DNA of 64,000 nt from Sympetrum striolatum (lineage: Eukaryota; Arthropoda; Insecta; Odonata; Libellulidae), in assembly GCA_947579665.1 (NCBI GenBank), contig OX388347.1:37642943-37706942 (forward strand), read 5' to 3'. Shown here piece after piece: positions 25,044-38,311 of the stretch. The notes below the pieces were generated by a model. The model saw only the letters and a program-made list of their open reading frames with translations, ran no database searches and was not told the DNA's origin. The translations under genes and the position numbers were made by a program. How positions within the stretch are numbered: position 1 is the first letter of the stretch; each line of letters starts with the position of its first letter.

Positions 25044-28000
25044 TGTGTGTGTGTGTATGTGTGTGTGTGATAATGGGCGTTCTAACTCGAAAACTAAAAG
25101 TCGTATCAATACCAAACTTCATATATAGTACTGTTGTGTGTGCTGTCAGAGTTGATTAGTTTTTGGAGTAAATCCGTTAACCGGAAGTCGAGCTTTATTC
25201 ATTAAAGCTCATTTCCGGTTTTCAAAATATCTCCATAAATATGATATATACGTCTTTTGTATTACTTATAAAAGTTTTAGATAGTATATTTTACTATAAC
25301 TTTTGTATTTAACATATTTTTGTATCACCGGTTCATTAGGAGTTATTCGTGAAATACTGATAAACCGGAAGAAGATGATTATGTACTTTGTGGGCGCTCT
25401 AACATGAAAACTATTTGTCGGATTAACACCAAATTTCATACATAGTACTTTTATTACAGTCGTTAGAGTTGATTAGTTTTTGGAGTAAATCGGCTGACCG
25501 GAAGTCGAGCTTCATTCTTCAAAGCTCATTTCCGGTTTTCAAAATATCTCCATAAATATGATATTTAGGTATATACTATTATTTATAAATGTTGTTTAAA
25601 ATTTAATTTACTATAACTTTTGTATGAAACATATTTTTGCATCACTGATTGTTTAGGAGTTATCCATGAAATACTGTTAAACCGGAAGTTGCTGATTATG
25701 TACGTTGTGTAAAGCTCATTTCTGGTTTTCAAAATATATCCATAAATATGATATATTGGTATATTGTATTTCTTATAAAAGTTTTAGATAATATAATTTA
25801 CTATAACTTTTGTATTTAATATATTTTTGTATCACCGGTTGATTAAGAGTTATTCGTGCAATACCGATAACCCGGGAAGTAGCTGTTATGTCTATTGTGG
25901 GCGCTCTAACATGAAAACCATTCGTTGTATCAACTTTAAATTCCACATATAGAGTTTTTGTTGGTGTCGTTAGAGTTGATTAGTTTTTGGAGTAAATCGG
26001 TTGACCGGAAGTCGAGCTTCATTCTATAAAGCTCATTTCCGGTTTTCAAAATATCTCCATAAATATTATATTTAGGTATATACAATTAATTATAAATGTT
26101 TTAGAAAATTTATCTTACTATAACTTTTGTATGAAACATACTTTTATATCACCGATTGTTTAGGAGTTCTTCATGAAATACCGATAAACCGGAATTTGCT
26201 TAGTATGTACTTTGTGGGCGCTCTCACATGAAAACTATTTGTCGTTTCAACACCAAATTTCATGTATATTACTTTGGTTGTTGTGATTAGAGTTTATTAT
26301 TTTTTAGAGTATATCATTGAACCGGAAGTTGAGCTTTACTCTTCGAAGCTTATTTCCGATTTTGCAAAATACCTCTATAAATATGATATTTAGGTATATA
26401 CTATTATTTTTAAAAGTTTTAGAAAAATTACTCTACTACACCTTTTGTATTAAACATATTTTTGTATCACTGATTGTTTAGGAGTTATTCGTGAAATACC
26501 GATAAACCGGAAGTTGCTGATTATTTACTTTGTGGGCGCTCTTACCTGAAAACTATTTGTCGTATCAACACCAAATTTCGTACATTTTATTTTGGTTGGT
26601 GTCATCAGAGTTGATTAGGTTTTGGAGGATATCGGTTTACCAGAAGTCGATCTTTATTTATGGAAGCTCATTTCCGTTTTTGAAACATTTCACCATTAAA
26701 CCTTAAGTAGTCTCGTGGGGTCAATGTGACATCAGGCGCTATATTACCGTCGGGATCACAGAAACTAATGAAGATATTTCAACCAAATTTTCGTTTTGTA
26801 AAAATGTTGTCCATGTTATGATTATCTGAGGATTTTCTTAATGTCAAGTTATAAGAAGTATGCAATTTTAGCAGTGCTACCAAATTTACTGAAATAAATT
26901 TTAATAATTATCTAAACATTATTTCAACAATTTTTAAGCACCTATACATAAAATAATTCATAGGTATTTTAAAGATTTACTGAATATTTTAGGAATGAAT
27001 CTATAATGTTTAAAATGCTATTACAGTTCACAGAATACCTTACTAATTCTCACTGAGTAAATATGTGTTGATATAGTTTCAATATAGTAACAAAGAGCTA
27101 CGCATTAATTTGTTTTTTACTTTCTCCATATACGAAGTATAGAGAAAGTATTGTTTTCATGAAAAAATTCGACTTCGAGATTTCAACGGAAATACATGTT
27201 TTGGGGTCCCTAGAACACGTTTTGACCATTTTCGGAATGATGTCTGTGTGTGTGTGTGTGTGTATGTGTGTGTGTGATAGTGGGCGCTCTAACGTAAAAA
27301 CTATTGGTCGTATCAATACCAAACTTCATGTATAGTAGTGGTGTGTGTGCTGTCAGAGTTCATTAGTTTTTGGAGTAAATCGGTCAACCGGAAGTCGAGC
27401 TTTATTGATGAAAGCTCATTTCCGGTTTTCAAAATATCTCCATAAATATGATATATACGTATATTGTATTACTTATAAAAGTTTTAGATAATGTAATTTA
27501 CTATAACTTTTGTATTTAATATATTTTTGTATCTGCGGTTGATTAGGAGTTATTCGTGAAATACTGATAAACCGGAAGAAGATGATTATGTACTTTGTGG
27601 GCGCTCTCACATGAAAAATAATTGTCGGATCAACACCAAATTTCATAAATGTTACTTTTAGTACAGTCGTTAGAGTTGATTAGTTTTTGGAGTAGATCGG
27701 TCACCCGGAAATTGAGCTTCATTCTTCAAAGCTTACTTCCGGTTTTCAAAATATCTCCATAAATATGATATTTAGGTATATACTATTAATTATAAATGTT
27801 TTAGAAAATAAAATTTACTATAACTTTTGTTTGAATCATATTTTTTTATCACTGATTGTTTAGGAGTTATTCATGAAATACTGATAAACCGGAAGTTGCT
27901 GATTATGTACTTTGTGGGCGCTCTGGGCTCTATGGGCGAAAGGCCAAATTCATCTTTTTTCATCGAGCATGTCCCGAAAAACATTATTTATAATTTTTGT

Positions 28001-28133
28001 GACGTAAATGATAATAATATATAAATTAATCACTCATCTTCAAGTTTATATTGAATATAGAGTTCGAAATTACTGTCGTAGATAAATATTTACATCTTAT
28101 ATATGGAGAAAGTCATGTGCTGGCCACATCAGA
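24864..28133 (-). mobile_element. Repeat-bearing mobile element B (opposite orientation, composite)
   Basis: It has the same two termini as element A but inverted: ACTTTCTCCATATACGAAG hairpin first, and TGGCCACATCAGA followed by seven T residues last. The interior holds roughly seven copies of a repeat of about 312 bp containing GTTGATTAGTTTTTGGAGTA, CATTTCCGGTTTTCAAAATA and GTGGGCGCTCT. A second complete hairpin end begins at 27119, so a full-length 1.0-kb copy (27119-28133) sits inside a larger one. The stretch about 26690-27115 is unrelated to the repeats. The unit 5 homologue at 44925-44940 is the empty site. Confidence 0.6.
24990..25070. repeat. TG microsatellite inside element B
   Basis: A TG/GTGTGA run of about 80 bp. 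A shorter one (27243-27274) sits at the equivalent place in the inner copy. Its position relative to the hairpin end is fixed, so it belongs to the element. Confidence 0.9.
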
Positions 28134-30160
28134 TTTTTTTATGGAGAACTGTAATAAATAATTTGTAGGACACTGAAAAAGGTATACGTTCTCAAATCAG
28201 AGGGGCAATATAAATCTAAAAAGCTATGAATTAAACGAAGTGGATTACATGAAATGAAAATTTTACATGAGGATATGTATGTTTATACCCACGGCTATTG
28301 CCCAAATTTCAATGTATTTCCTTACTCTGTTTAAATCAGAGGATATTCTCGCGATCAGGTAAGGCAAATTGAGATTTTAATATTTGGTATTTCACCTGCA
28401 TGACTGGTTCAACAAATATGTTTGCGGACCACAGCAACAGTAGATACTTTCCACTAAATTCGTATGTATTTTATGGAAAGAAGTTTACAAAACGAAATAA
28501 GTTATGAAACTCATCAGTGTCCGGGCGACTTCCAAAACAGACATCCGTTGCGGTTGGAGGAAGTGATACGGGGGGCCCTTAACATCCTGGGAGAGTATTT
28601 TGGAAGTCAACACCTGAGAAATTGCGCTTTGTCTTATAATGAAAAAGACTTTTAAAATCCTTTTTACGTTTAGACACTTTAGCAGCAAAATATAAAGTTA
28701 ATAATTGTAAATTCTGAAGGCATAAAATTTCAGCTCAGATAGGAGGGTTTTCTAATAAATATGACTTAAAATTAGCTACATAGAAGGAAAGTTAACCTTA
28801 TTAATGGTGGATAATTACGCCGCAAATTTCATAGAAATGTATAGCAACTTCTAAGCAAGACCAATTTTACAATACTGGTCCAAAATAGCTAATTTGAAGA
28901 TCCTTTCTAACAACTTGCATAAGGTGAACCTTCCAAATATGCTGCTAGGTTAGAAGTCCAAAGGTTTAGCATTTGCTTATTTTTAAAATACTCATGAGAT
29001 TTTTAATTGCTCTTATTACGCTTAAAATACATTTGTCTCATTTATAAGTTTAAGTATAGTTTCTTATTTGGAAATATGATGCGGAAACCGTTTTAAAAAG
29101 TAAAATAAATAAAGCAAAGTTACAGCAGCTATTTTATACTTTAAGTAACTTTTTTGAATTTAGTAATGCCAAACTGCTTGTGATTTGAGGAATGAGATAT
29201 CATTTTCATTCTAATATTTCTACAAGATTTACATAAGAAGCTCTAAGGTCTTTTACAAGATTTCAATCGACGTTATGTTGTATCATACACATATAACGTA
29301 GAGTGATCTACGGTACGTAATATATAATCATGTCCTGGTCGGAGATAAACCTTGAGTATAAACATTGATGCAAAATTTTTTCATTGCGTAATTTGCACGT
29401 ATATTATTACTAGCTGATGTACGTGAAACACAATTTTCTAGGAGAGAGATTTTGCGAAACTATATACTGGCTTGGAATTGTTTTCTCATTAAGCCATGTT
29501 GTTATATTATAGCTCACTATCAAGCCATAATAATCAATGCGCTAAAATTTGCAATTGCTCATCTCATTGCACGAAATGGTAATATTTATTTTTAGTTAAA
29601 TGTATTGTTATTACATTTGTAGTAGTTTTCTTGTCTAGTCTAGTCAAGACAAGTCATGCAGATTCTGTTTCAGGGTTATTTTTTCAGGGTTATGATATAA
29701 TTAATAGCAACCATAAAGTTACACCTGATTCTGTGTCGCTCAGAGTATAGCTAATTTAAGACATTGTTTATTTTTGATTATATAGTATATATGTTTTTTA
29801 TTTATACTCATGTATTTATGGTTTTGTATTCACTTATGCTTAACTTATATAAAGTTGGTTAGGAATGAGATTTATGATCATATATTCAGTATTTGGACAT
29901 ACATATCTTTTAAACTATTATGAATTCTTGAAATGATTGTAGAATATTTCTTTAAATAATGTTTGTATTTTCGTAGAATTTTATATTAATATAGGCTGAA
30001 TTAAAAATAATTGTAGTTATAATATTATATTGATTATTTGTGTACATAAAACATTGAAATATTGTTTGAATTGATTGTGGTATAGGTTTACGTCGCCACC
30101 TGTCCTAGCGACCAACTGCGGAGGTTTTAATAAATAAAGAATAATTAATATTTTCTTCCC
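28134..30160 (+). repeat. Unit 2 downstream promoter-like module and spacer
   Basis: The second promoter-like module lies at about 28505-28640 (CCGTTGCGGTTGGAGGAAGT, GGGAGAGTATTTTGGAAGTC, GAAATTGCGC). It lacks the TATA-like box and exon 1 found after the true promoter. About 1.4 kb of spacer follows. The conserved GC-richer island lies at 30085-30125, directly followed by AATAAATAAAG. Open frames across the module read in overlapping frames on both strands and are broken in sister copies. Confidence 0.65.
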
Positions 30161-30739
30161 GCATCCGATATATATCTCTCTAAAAATTGATATAAAATAT
30201 TCGTATTCCTTAATCTCTTTCTCTTTTCATCCATGGAATATCTCCATTCTAAGAAACAATCATGAATGTAATCAAGCTGTTCCATTTTGTAATTATTAGA
30301 ATAACGTAAAGCATTGAAAAATGTCATCAACCTACTCTTGAAATAGGGACTGTCAACAGCAAAGAAACAAAGTCTTGCCTTTTGTCTTCAGCCTTAATTT
30401 TTTATGATCGTTATTATATTAAAACGTGAGATAATAAATAGAAACTCCCAGATTCTTTTCGCTAAGATTTTCTCATATAAAAATTGAGATAAGGAATAGT
30501 CGTGCACTTCTACAGTATATAGTATAAATATTTTTCTCTCATGCTGTTTAACGTAAATACCAGAGTGTTTTCCAGCGATTGATCAGGTAACATACTCCAA
30601 AATTTATTTTTATTCATTTAGTATTTCCCAGCAATAAGGGTTTTGAAAATTATCGTTGGGGTTTAAATGGACCGAATTTTTTTCATAATTAGTTTTTATT
30701 CAAGGAATTTTACGAATACAACTTAAAGATTAATCCAGT

Positions 30740-30931
30740 GGAACTGGTCGCTGTCCGCTGAAAACCACTAAAATAAAACCACCGTCGCGGTTGGAGGATG
30801 TGATAGTGGTGGCTACTCCACCTTTTCAGAGTATTTAGGAAGTCGTCATCTAAGAATTGCGCATTGTTCTCCTTACCTTTGAATTCAAAGGATATACATT
30901 TTAGCTTTATAGTGCTTCCAGATACCGAAAA
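30740..30931 (+). promoter_or_regulatory. Promoter module of gene 3
   Basis: The conserved module includes GTCGCGGTTGGAGGATGTG and the TATA-like GGATATACATT. It is nearly identical to that of gene 2. Confidence 0.55.
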
Positions 30932-31338
30932 ATGAACTTCAAGATATTCTTCCTCGTGTTCCTGATTGCTTTTGCCGCATTGGCCTCAGCCCAAAATAAA
31001 GGTCGGTAAATAATGAAAAATACGTAATTATACAATTTTTTCAATTCTTAGAAAATATACTTTTACAAATTATATATATATATATTTCGTAACCATAAAT
31101 CTTTACTTTACATTTTTATAGAGAAATATATTATTAAAATTTGATACTTTTCTCGTTATAACCTAATAAAGACTGCGTTTACTAAGATTTTTTTCATTTT
31201 CTTTGATATCATGATGAATTCCCTTTGAATCTAGTGGGCCCAATTTGCGGAAGCAGGCAGTGCAAGCTGGGCCAGCACTGTGCTAAACTCAAAATCCCTT
31301 GTTTTAAAAGACCATGTCCATCAATGTGCTCATACTGA
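30932..31338 (+). CDS. Gene 3: secreted six-cysteine peptide precursor
   Basis: Exons 30932-31001 and 31235-31338 encode 57 residues. The signal peptide has Leu instead of Val at position 17. The mature part has six Cys with spacing 4-5-6-4-3 and shares CGSR, GQHC and PCPSMC with gene 2, but ends SY rather than the IG of genes 1 and 2. It is more basic between Cys4 and Cys5 (FKRP). Donor G|GTCGGT and acceptor AATCTAG are as in gene 2, with Val at the junction. The unit is free of large insertions, so it shows the basic length of about 4.9 kb. Genes 2 and 3 form the closest pair in the left half of the array. Confidence 0.85.
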
Positions 31339-32524
31339 ATTAAAAACTATATGTAAGTAAGTAGAATAATTAAGTGTATCCCTTATCCCTTGTTTAGCGA
31401 TGGAGGTCAGCCGCATTTAAAATTCCCGTTGCTTCCTTGGATGGAAAATAAACTGCACCTTATAACAGAGAGGAGCAATCATGCGTGATATTATATGAAG
31501 TGGAAGCCTTGATGGCTCCTGAAGCTTGCACTTGTTGTTTTACATTTCTATACGTCTCTAAGACCTTCTTTCATTTTATCTAAAATATCTAAATGAGTGT
31601 TATCTTCTCCTATGGTGTGAATTTTTGAATTAAGTTGTGTTCACCATAGACATGGTAGATATTTGATTTAGATTTATATTACGCGAGCCGCCTAATCCAC
31701 TCTATTTGCCAGTATAATGCCTGGTGAAAAAACAACAAAAATGAAGTATCTGTTTTGCGATCACTTCCCAGTAGTGTTTTGTCAATATCTTTCGGAGATC
31801 GTGTTCGTTCTTTACCGGCACTAAAATTTCATATAATTCTTCTATAAGTTCAAAAGCCGATGAAATTTTCGAAACAATTTCGTCCGAGGGACTAAATGAG
31901 TAATAAGATTTCCTGTATACAGATTTGAAAGGCTATGCTGCCTGATTTTGTAAGCAAATATTAGATGAAGCATAAATTTAAATTTTAGGATGAAGGGTAG
32001 TTTTATTAATATAATACGTGAGAAGTTAAAAACAATCGTGTACTAGCATCTCGGACCATTAGCCTCTCGGACCTAGGGTCAAATTATATATTTGGCAGCT
32101 GGGTACGTACGTTATTATTATGAGAAGTAATACTTGGAGTAAACGGTAAACTATTTAAGAGGCGACATTTTGGGAGCTTTGAATGCCATTGCTTAAATTT
32201 ATAGCATGTAACTGTTCTAAATATAAATATATATATACATATATATATATGTATAACATTGGTAAAATTGAAGATCCTACATATAAGGGAAATGCAATAT
32301 TACAAGGAGGCCGTATTCTTTGAGATAAAAATAAATATGTATTCAGGTACTACGTTATTAGTAAATACTCAATAAACAACCTGCAGTATCTTCAGTAATT
32401 GTTGAGATTAAAAGATAAAATCAATGTCCGAATGTCGTGAATATTCCGTTAATTTATGCCTGAAAATTACTTATTAAGGTTTATGTTTCTTATTATATTA
32501 TAAGAACATTATTTGTTTTCACAG

Positions 32525-33085
32525 GTAGAGAAAAAAGAGGAGGGTCTACATTTTATCAAGAATGTCATCATTTACAAATACTGTCTTCCTGAACACCAAA
32601 CATGTGCTAACATAGTGGAATATTTAAAATGCTATTCTTGTACTGCAAATAGGGATGTTACGATTAAAAATATTCTAATCATCATCTTCTATACTGATTT
32701 ATTTAATTCAGTAATGCTTTATGTTAAGATTCACCCACAATCCTACTTTCACAAACAATCTCACTTTCCGATCAGGTATTCTGTACTAAAGTGTTATGTC
32801 ACGTCAGCCTCGTTGACTCCTCCATGAACAGGATGCTTTGTAGGTAAATTTTTTATCTGTATATATCACTGAGATTATTCAAGAAGAAGGTGAAAAATTG
32901 TTTGTTATACGGTCTGATAGCGGAAGATTTATTAGGAATTGCAAATGATTCCAATTGTATGCTATGGAAATGCAAATTGGGTGAATGCTAGGCCTAAAAT
33001 CATTTCTATGTTCCCCTTAAACGTTGCCACCAGGCCACAAGGATAAGTTGTAGCATAAACTAAAATAAATAACGAATAAATAATT
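32525..33085 (+). other. 3'UTR exon of gene 3
   Basis: It starts after TTGTTTTCACAG, with AATAAA at 33064-33069. A 1-nt loss relative to sister copies fuses two frames and produces a 104-codon open frame (32513-32827) that begins upstream of the acceptor. Because it depends on this indel I treat it as noncoding. Confidence 0.65.
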
Positions 33086-33109
33086 AATATAACAGAGAAT
33101 ATTCAAAAA

Positions 33110-35050
33110 AAGAAATAGAAATGGTTTTTTCAGGAATGGAATATTAATAATGACGACATTAATTTCTATGGAGAACTGTAATAGATGATTTGTAGGACAC
33201 TTAAAAAAGGTTACGATCTGAAATCAGAGGGGCAAAATAAATCTAAAAAGCTATGAATTAAACGAAGTGAATTACATGAAACGAAAATTTTACATGAGGA
33301 TAAGTATGTTATAACCACGGCTATTGCCCAAATTTCATTGTACTTCCTTACTCTCTTTAAATCAGTGGATATTCTCGCGATCAGGTAAGGCAAATTGTGA
33401 TTTTTATATTTGGTGTTTCAGCTGCAAGACTGGTTTAACAAATGTGTTTACGGACCACAGCAACAGTAGATAGTTTCCAATAAATTCGTATGTATTTTAT
33501 GGAAAGAAGTATACAAGAACGACATAAGTTATGAAACTCATCAGTGTCCGGGCGACTTCCAAAACAGACATCCGTTGCGGTTGGAGGAAGTGATAAGGGA
33601 GGTCCTCATCATCCTGGGAGAGTATTTGGAAGTCAACACCTGAGAAATTGCGCTTTGTCTTCCAATGAAAATGTCTTTTAAAATCCTCTTTACGTTTAGG
33701 CACCTTAGCAGCAAAATATTAAGCAAATAATTGTAAATTCTGAAGGCATAAAATTTCAGCTCAGAAAGGAAGGTTTTTTTTAAATAAAAATGACTTAAAA
33801 TTAGCTACATAGAAGGAAACTTAACCTTATTAATGGTGGGTAATAACGCCACAAATTTTATAGAAATTTATAGCAACTTTTAAGCAAGACTTATGTTACA
33901 ATACTGGTTCAAAATAGCTAATTTGAAGATCCTTTCTAACAACTTGCATAAGGTGAACCTTCCAAATATGCTGCTAGGTTAGAAGTCCAAAGGTTTAGCA
34001 TTCGCTTATTTTTAAAAGACTCATGAGATTTGTAATTGCTCTTATTACGCTTAAACTACATTTTTCTCATTTACAAGTTTAAATATAGTTTCTTATTTGG
34101 AAATATGATTCAGAAACCGTTTTAAAAAGTAAAATAAATAAAGCAAAGCTACAGCAGCTATTTTATATTTTAAGAAACTTCTTTGAATTTAGTAATGCCA
34201 AACTGCTTGTGATTTGAGGAATGAGATATCATTTTCATTCTAATATTTCTACAAGATTTACACAAAAGGCTTTAAGTGTTTCCACAAGATTTAAATCGAC
34301 GTTATGTTGTATCATACGCCTATAACGTACAGTGATCTACGGTACGTAATATACAATGATGTCCTGGTCGGGGCTAACCCTTGTGTATAAACATTGATGC
34401 AAATTTTTTCATTGGGTGATTTACACGTATATGATTACTAGGTAATATACGTGAAACCAGCTACTAGGAGAGAGGTTTCGCGAATGTATATCCTGGCGTG
34501 AAATAGTTTTCTCATTAAGCCATGATATTATACGAGTATTCGTCTTATAGCTCACTATCAAGCCATAATAATCAATGAGCTAAAATTTGCAACTGCTTAT
34601 CACATTACACGAAATGGTAATATTTATTTTTTAGTTTAATGTATTGATATTAAATTTGTAGTTTTTTTCTAGTCTAGTCTAGTCAAGACAAGACATGCAG
34701 ATTGTTTCAGGGTTATTTTTCAGGGTTATGATATAATTTATAACAACCATAAAGTTACACCTGATTCCGTGTCGCTCAGAGTATAGCTAATTTAAGTCAT
34801 TGTTTATTTTTTATTTACATAGTATATATGTTTTTTATTTAAACTTAGGTATTTATGGTTTTGTATTCACTTATGCTTAGGCTTAGGCTAAATTGAAAAT
34901 AATTGTAGTTATAATATTATATTGATTATTTCTATACAAAGAACATTGAAGTATTGTTTGAATTGATTGTGGTATAGGTTTACGTCGCCTCCTGTCCTTG
35001 CGACCAACTGCGGTGGTTTTAATTAATAAAGAATAATTATTTATTGCTTC
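33110..35050 (+). repeat. Unit 3 downstream promoter-like module and spacer
   Basis: The promoter-like module is at about 33537-33665, with a 1-nt loss in AGTATTTGGAAG. About 1.4 kb of spacer follows. The conserved island is at 34978-35020, followed by AATAAAG. A small inverted repeat built on CTAGTCTAGTCAAGACAAG lies near 34672-34695. No exon 1 or cysteine exon is visible. Confidence 0.65.
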
Positions 35051-35630
35051 CCGCATCCGATATATATCCCTGTAAAAATTCATATAAAATATTCGTATTC
35101 CTTAATGTCGTTCCCTTCCAATCCATGGAATATCTCCGTTCTAAGAAACAATCATGAAGGTGAAAAAGCTGTTCCTTTTCCAATTATTAGAATAACGTAA
35201 AGAATGGAAAGAAAGTCATCAACCAACTCTTGAAATAGAGAATATAAACAGCAAAGGAACATTTATCTTGCCTTTTGTCTTCAACCTTAATTTTTTATGT
35301 TTGTTATGATATTAAAGCGTAAGATAATAAATAGAAACTCCCAGATTCATTTCGCTAAGATTTCCTAATGTGAAAATTGAGATGAGGAATAATCATGCAC
35401 ATCTATAGTATATAGTTAAAGATTTTTTTCATGCTGCTTAACGTGAATATCAGAAAGTTTTCCGGCGATTGATCAGGTAACATATTCCAAAATTAATTTT
35501 TATTCATTTAGTATTTTCGTGCAAGAAGGGTTTTGAAAATCATCGTTGGGGTTTCATCGGACCGATGTTTTTCTTCTTAATAAGTTTTTATTCAAGGATG
35601 TTTACAAATACAACTTAAGGTTTACCCAAC

Positions 35631-35822
35631 GGAACTGGTCGCTGTCCGCTAAAAACCTCTAAAATAAAACCACTGTTGTTGTTGTAGGATGTTGAAGTGG
35701 TGGCTACTCTACCTTTAGAGAGTATTTAGGAAGTCGTCATCTGATATTTGCGCATTGTAATCCAAGCCTTTGAATTCAAAGGATATACGTTTTATTTTAA
35801 TAGTGCTTCCAGAGAAAGTAAA
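35631..35822 (+). promoter_or_regulatory. Promoter module of gene 4
   Basis: The conserved module has a TATA-like GGATATACG about 40 bp before the ATG. The leader (CTTCCAGAGAAAGTAAA) is the variant shared by genes 4-7, whereas genes 1-3 have the ATACCGAAAA version. Confidence 0.55.
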
Positions 35823-36571
35823 ATGAACTTCAAGATATTCTTCCTCGTGTTCCTGATTGCTTTTGCCGCAGTGGCCTCAGCCCAGAATCAAGGTCGGTAA
35901 ATATCTAAAAATACGTAATTATATAATTTTTGCCTTCTCTTAGAAAATCAAATTTTTTACATTATATATATATATTCCGTTCTAATGAATCTTTAAATGA
36001 TAATCCTCTGGTAAACTGGTTGCCCTTAGCATCCACCATACAATTCCAGCATCTTGAAGCAGATATATACATTTATTTTAGAGGCTTTAAATGCTCCAAT
36101 AAACATCTTCGTCAGAGTTCCATAGCATGCTGTATCGATTCATAATACATCGACCGGATATTTAAAGAACCAAATGTACTGCATTTCTATCGCGCAGCCA
36201 TCATCTTCAGAGATGGAGAAGAACTGCTAACCCTGAAGATGAGGATGTGGCTATTGATATGTACTGTAGCGAAACAAATTAAATAGGATTCTTACCTCAT
36301 TCTAACCTTATAAAGGCTCCATTTACTTTACTCCTGTCTATAATGTATGTTTGACTAGACGGTTGAACTCATTGTTTTCAGCTGTAATAATGAAATTAAT
36401 TTCTAATTGAGTAGTGTGTATTTTTTAACTTTGCAACGATATCATGATAAATTCTCTTTGAATTAAGGGGGACTTCCATGCGGATTAAGTTGGTGCAAGG
36501 AGGGCCAGATCTGCATCAGTAACATGCTTATCCCTTGCAGTCTAGGACCATGTCACATATGCATGGGCTAA
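35823..36571 (+). CDS. Gene 4: secreted six-cysteine peptide precursor
   Basis: Exons 35823-35892 and 36468-36571 encode 57 residues. The signal peptide is as in gene 1, then QNQG. Six Cys have spacing 4-5-7-4-2: one residue longer between Cys3 and Cys4 and one shorter between Cys5 and Cys6 than genes 1-3. The segment CISNMLIPC is shared only with gene 6. The acceptor is GAATTAAG and the junction codon is Gly. Against gene 6, exon 1 differs at 2 of 70 nt and exon 2 at 11 of 104, eight of which change an amino acid. Intron 2 contains a hAT relic. No function is assigned. Confidence 0.85.
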
Positions 36572-36830
36572 ATTACTAACTAACTGTAAGTAAGTTGAAT
36601 TAATAAATGAATCCCTAATCCAATTTTAAGCGTTGGAGGTCGGCTCCATTTCAACTCCAAATTGTTTCCTTGAAAGGAAAATAAACTGCACCTTTTAATA
36701 GAGAGGAGTAGCCATGAGTGATATTATATGAATTTGAAACCTTCATGGCTCCTAGCGAAGCATGCATGATGTTCTACAGTTTTAAGACTTACTTCCAATA
36801 TATCTACAACAACCTAAAGAGAATTATTAC

Positions 36831-38311
36831 CAGTGATGGGATGTAACGAAGTAAAATTAATCGGAGTACTTGTAACGATTACATTTTTGGTATTTTTTAC
36901 TTGTAACCGTTGCATTAAAAAAAATAATTTTTACTTGCAATCTACTTATAACGTCGTGGGAGTAATCGTTACATCTGAGTAATAGTTACATTTGAATAAT
37001 CGAAAGTGTACATTTGAATTCCTCGAGGGCTGATCGCATCGATAGGCAGTTCTAACTAAATTGTTCACCCTGAAACCGCACTTTTCTTCTCTTGGGAGAG
37101 AAGGGGCGAAGGAAAGGAGGGATGCCTGTTAACTCTGCTACAAAATACTGTTCAAACATTTGTGCTGTGCTGGAGGTATAAATGAATTTCCTACGAGGAC
37201 TGAACGCGGTAGGTCCTTCTTCGAAAGAATAACTGCATATGTATATGAGCGGTCTTCAGGCTATGCTGGCCGAAATATTATCGTACCGTGGTAATGAAGC
37301 AATTAGTTGTTGCCCTAACAATTTTGCAAGCAGAGAAGAATACATTTATTGGGTTTCTTCAGCCAACCATCAAAGGTTTATTACGTGAACTCAATAAGAG
37401 AGTCCTTGACAATACCCTTGTATAATGTAGGCCAGTGGCAAGAGCGTTGCTTCAGGAAGTTGAAACAAGATTTTGCAGCGTACTAAAGGAAAATAAACTA
37501 ATCATTGCAGCGGCGCTGATGCCTTCTTTAAAGCTCACGTGGCTTGAGAGAGAGAATATAGAAGAGACGTATTTTTAAAGAAGAAATCGTGTCAAATGAA
37601 AAGTCTCCTGTACAAAAACATGACTCGTGTAATACGAGCGAAGAGGAGGTTATACTTTTAAATATTGTGCAAAGAGGGGAAATTTCCCCAGCATCTGATG
37701 AAGTGAATATGTACCTCAAAGTAAATTGAGTCAATTAACTAATTCCAGATTATAAAAACGACTTTCCTTATATCAAACGTATCCACACAATCCTGTGTTC
37801 CTGTGGAGCGGCTGTTCAGCATAAGCAAAGATATTTTGCCACCAAAAAGTGGCAACAGGTCTGACGAAAATTTTAAAATGCAATTGTATTGCAAATTAAA
37901 TTCTAATATTTAATTGATTTTTTTCTTAAATATATTTTTGATATTTTGAGTGATTTCTATTTATTTGCATGCCGTGGATTTTAGAATCCATCTTTATCCA
38001 GAGTTGTACGTTTTAGAAGAACATAAATAGTTAGGCAATTTAATTTCTGTAGTAATCAGAATTTGAAATAAACTATAATGCTATTGCATCAAATTCAAAT
38101 GATATATTGCATGCTAGTACTCCATGTTTGAAAATATGTTGACTGAGATTGCATAATCTACAGGAGCAAAACAAAAAGTAATTGTATTTGTGATTGTAAA
38201 CCTACTGATTACTATTTCAAAAAGTAATTTGTAATTGTAACTGATTACAAATTTGACAGAGTAATTTTAATTAAGCCCAATTACATTTTTTCATTACTTG
38301 TCCCATCACTG
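36831..38311 (+). mobile_element. hAT relic in intron 2 of gene 4
   Basis: It is flanked by the 8-bp duplication ATTATTAC (36823-36830 and 38312-38319), with CAGTGATGGGA ends inverted at the other side. Units 5 and 7 have the uninterrupted site. Near the right end a frame at about 37770-37912 reads VPVERLFSISKDILPPKSG, the hAT C-terminal dimerisation signature. The rest of the transposase is truncated and shifted. The ends match those of the hAT in unit 1, but the internal sequence does not. Confidence 0.9.

Noticed and set aside
24783..25115. Minus-strand frames with His-Thr repeats (also 27098-27322)
   Set aside because: Produced by the TG microsatellite in element B; no domain.
28464..28655. 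Frame reading LEEVIRGALNILGEYFG, repeated at 45217-45450 and 54692-54904
   Set aside because: It lies in the downstream promoter-like module, is homologous to noncoding sequence before exon 1, and is frameshifted in units 3 and 4. Similarity between copies comes from duplication.
30640..30680. NF-kB-like GGGGTTT motifs in the 5' flanks (TTGGGGTTTCA/TTAA)
   Set aside because: The motif is conserved in the units but does not fit the insect GGGRNYYYYY consensus at all positions and lies about 250 bp from the start. Immune regulation is not supported.
32513..32827. 104-codon open frame in the last exon of gene 3, with relatives at 23464-23676 and 44308-44547, containing a CxxxxxxxC...CxxC pattern
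   Set aside because: The frame is not reachable by any splice that keeps the signal peptide, is broken in units 0, 1, 4, 6 and 7, and lies after the stop of the cysteine exon. It reads as 3'UTR.
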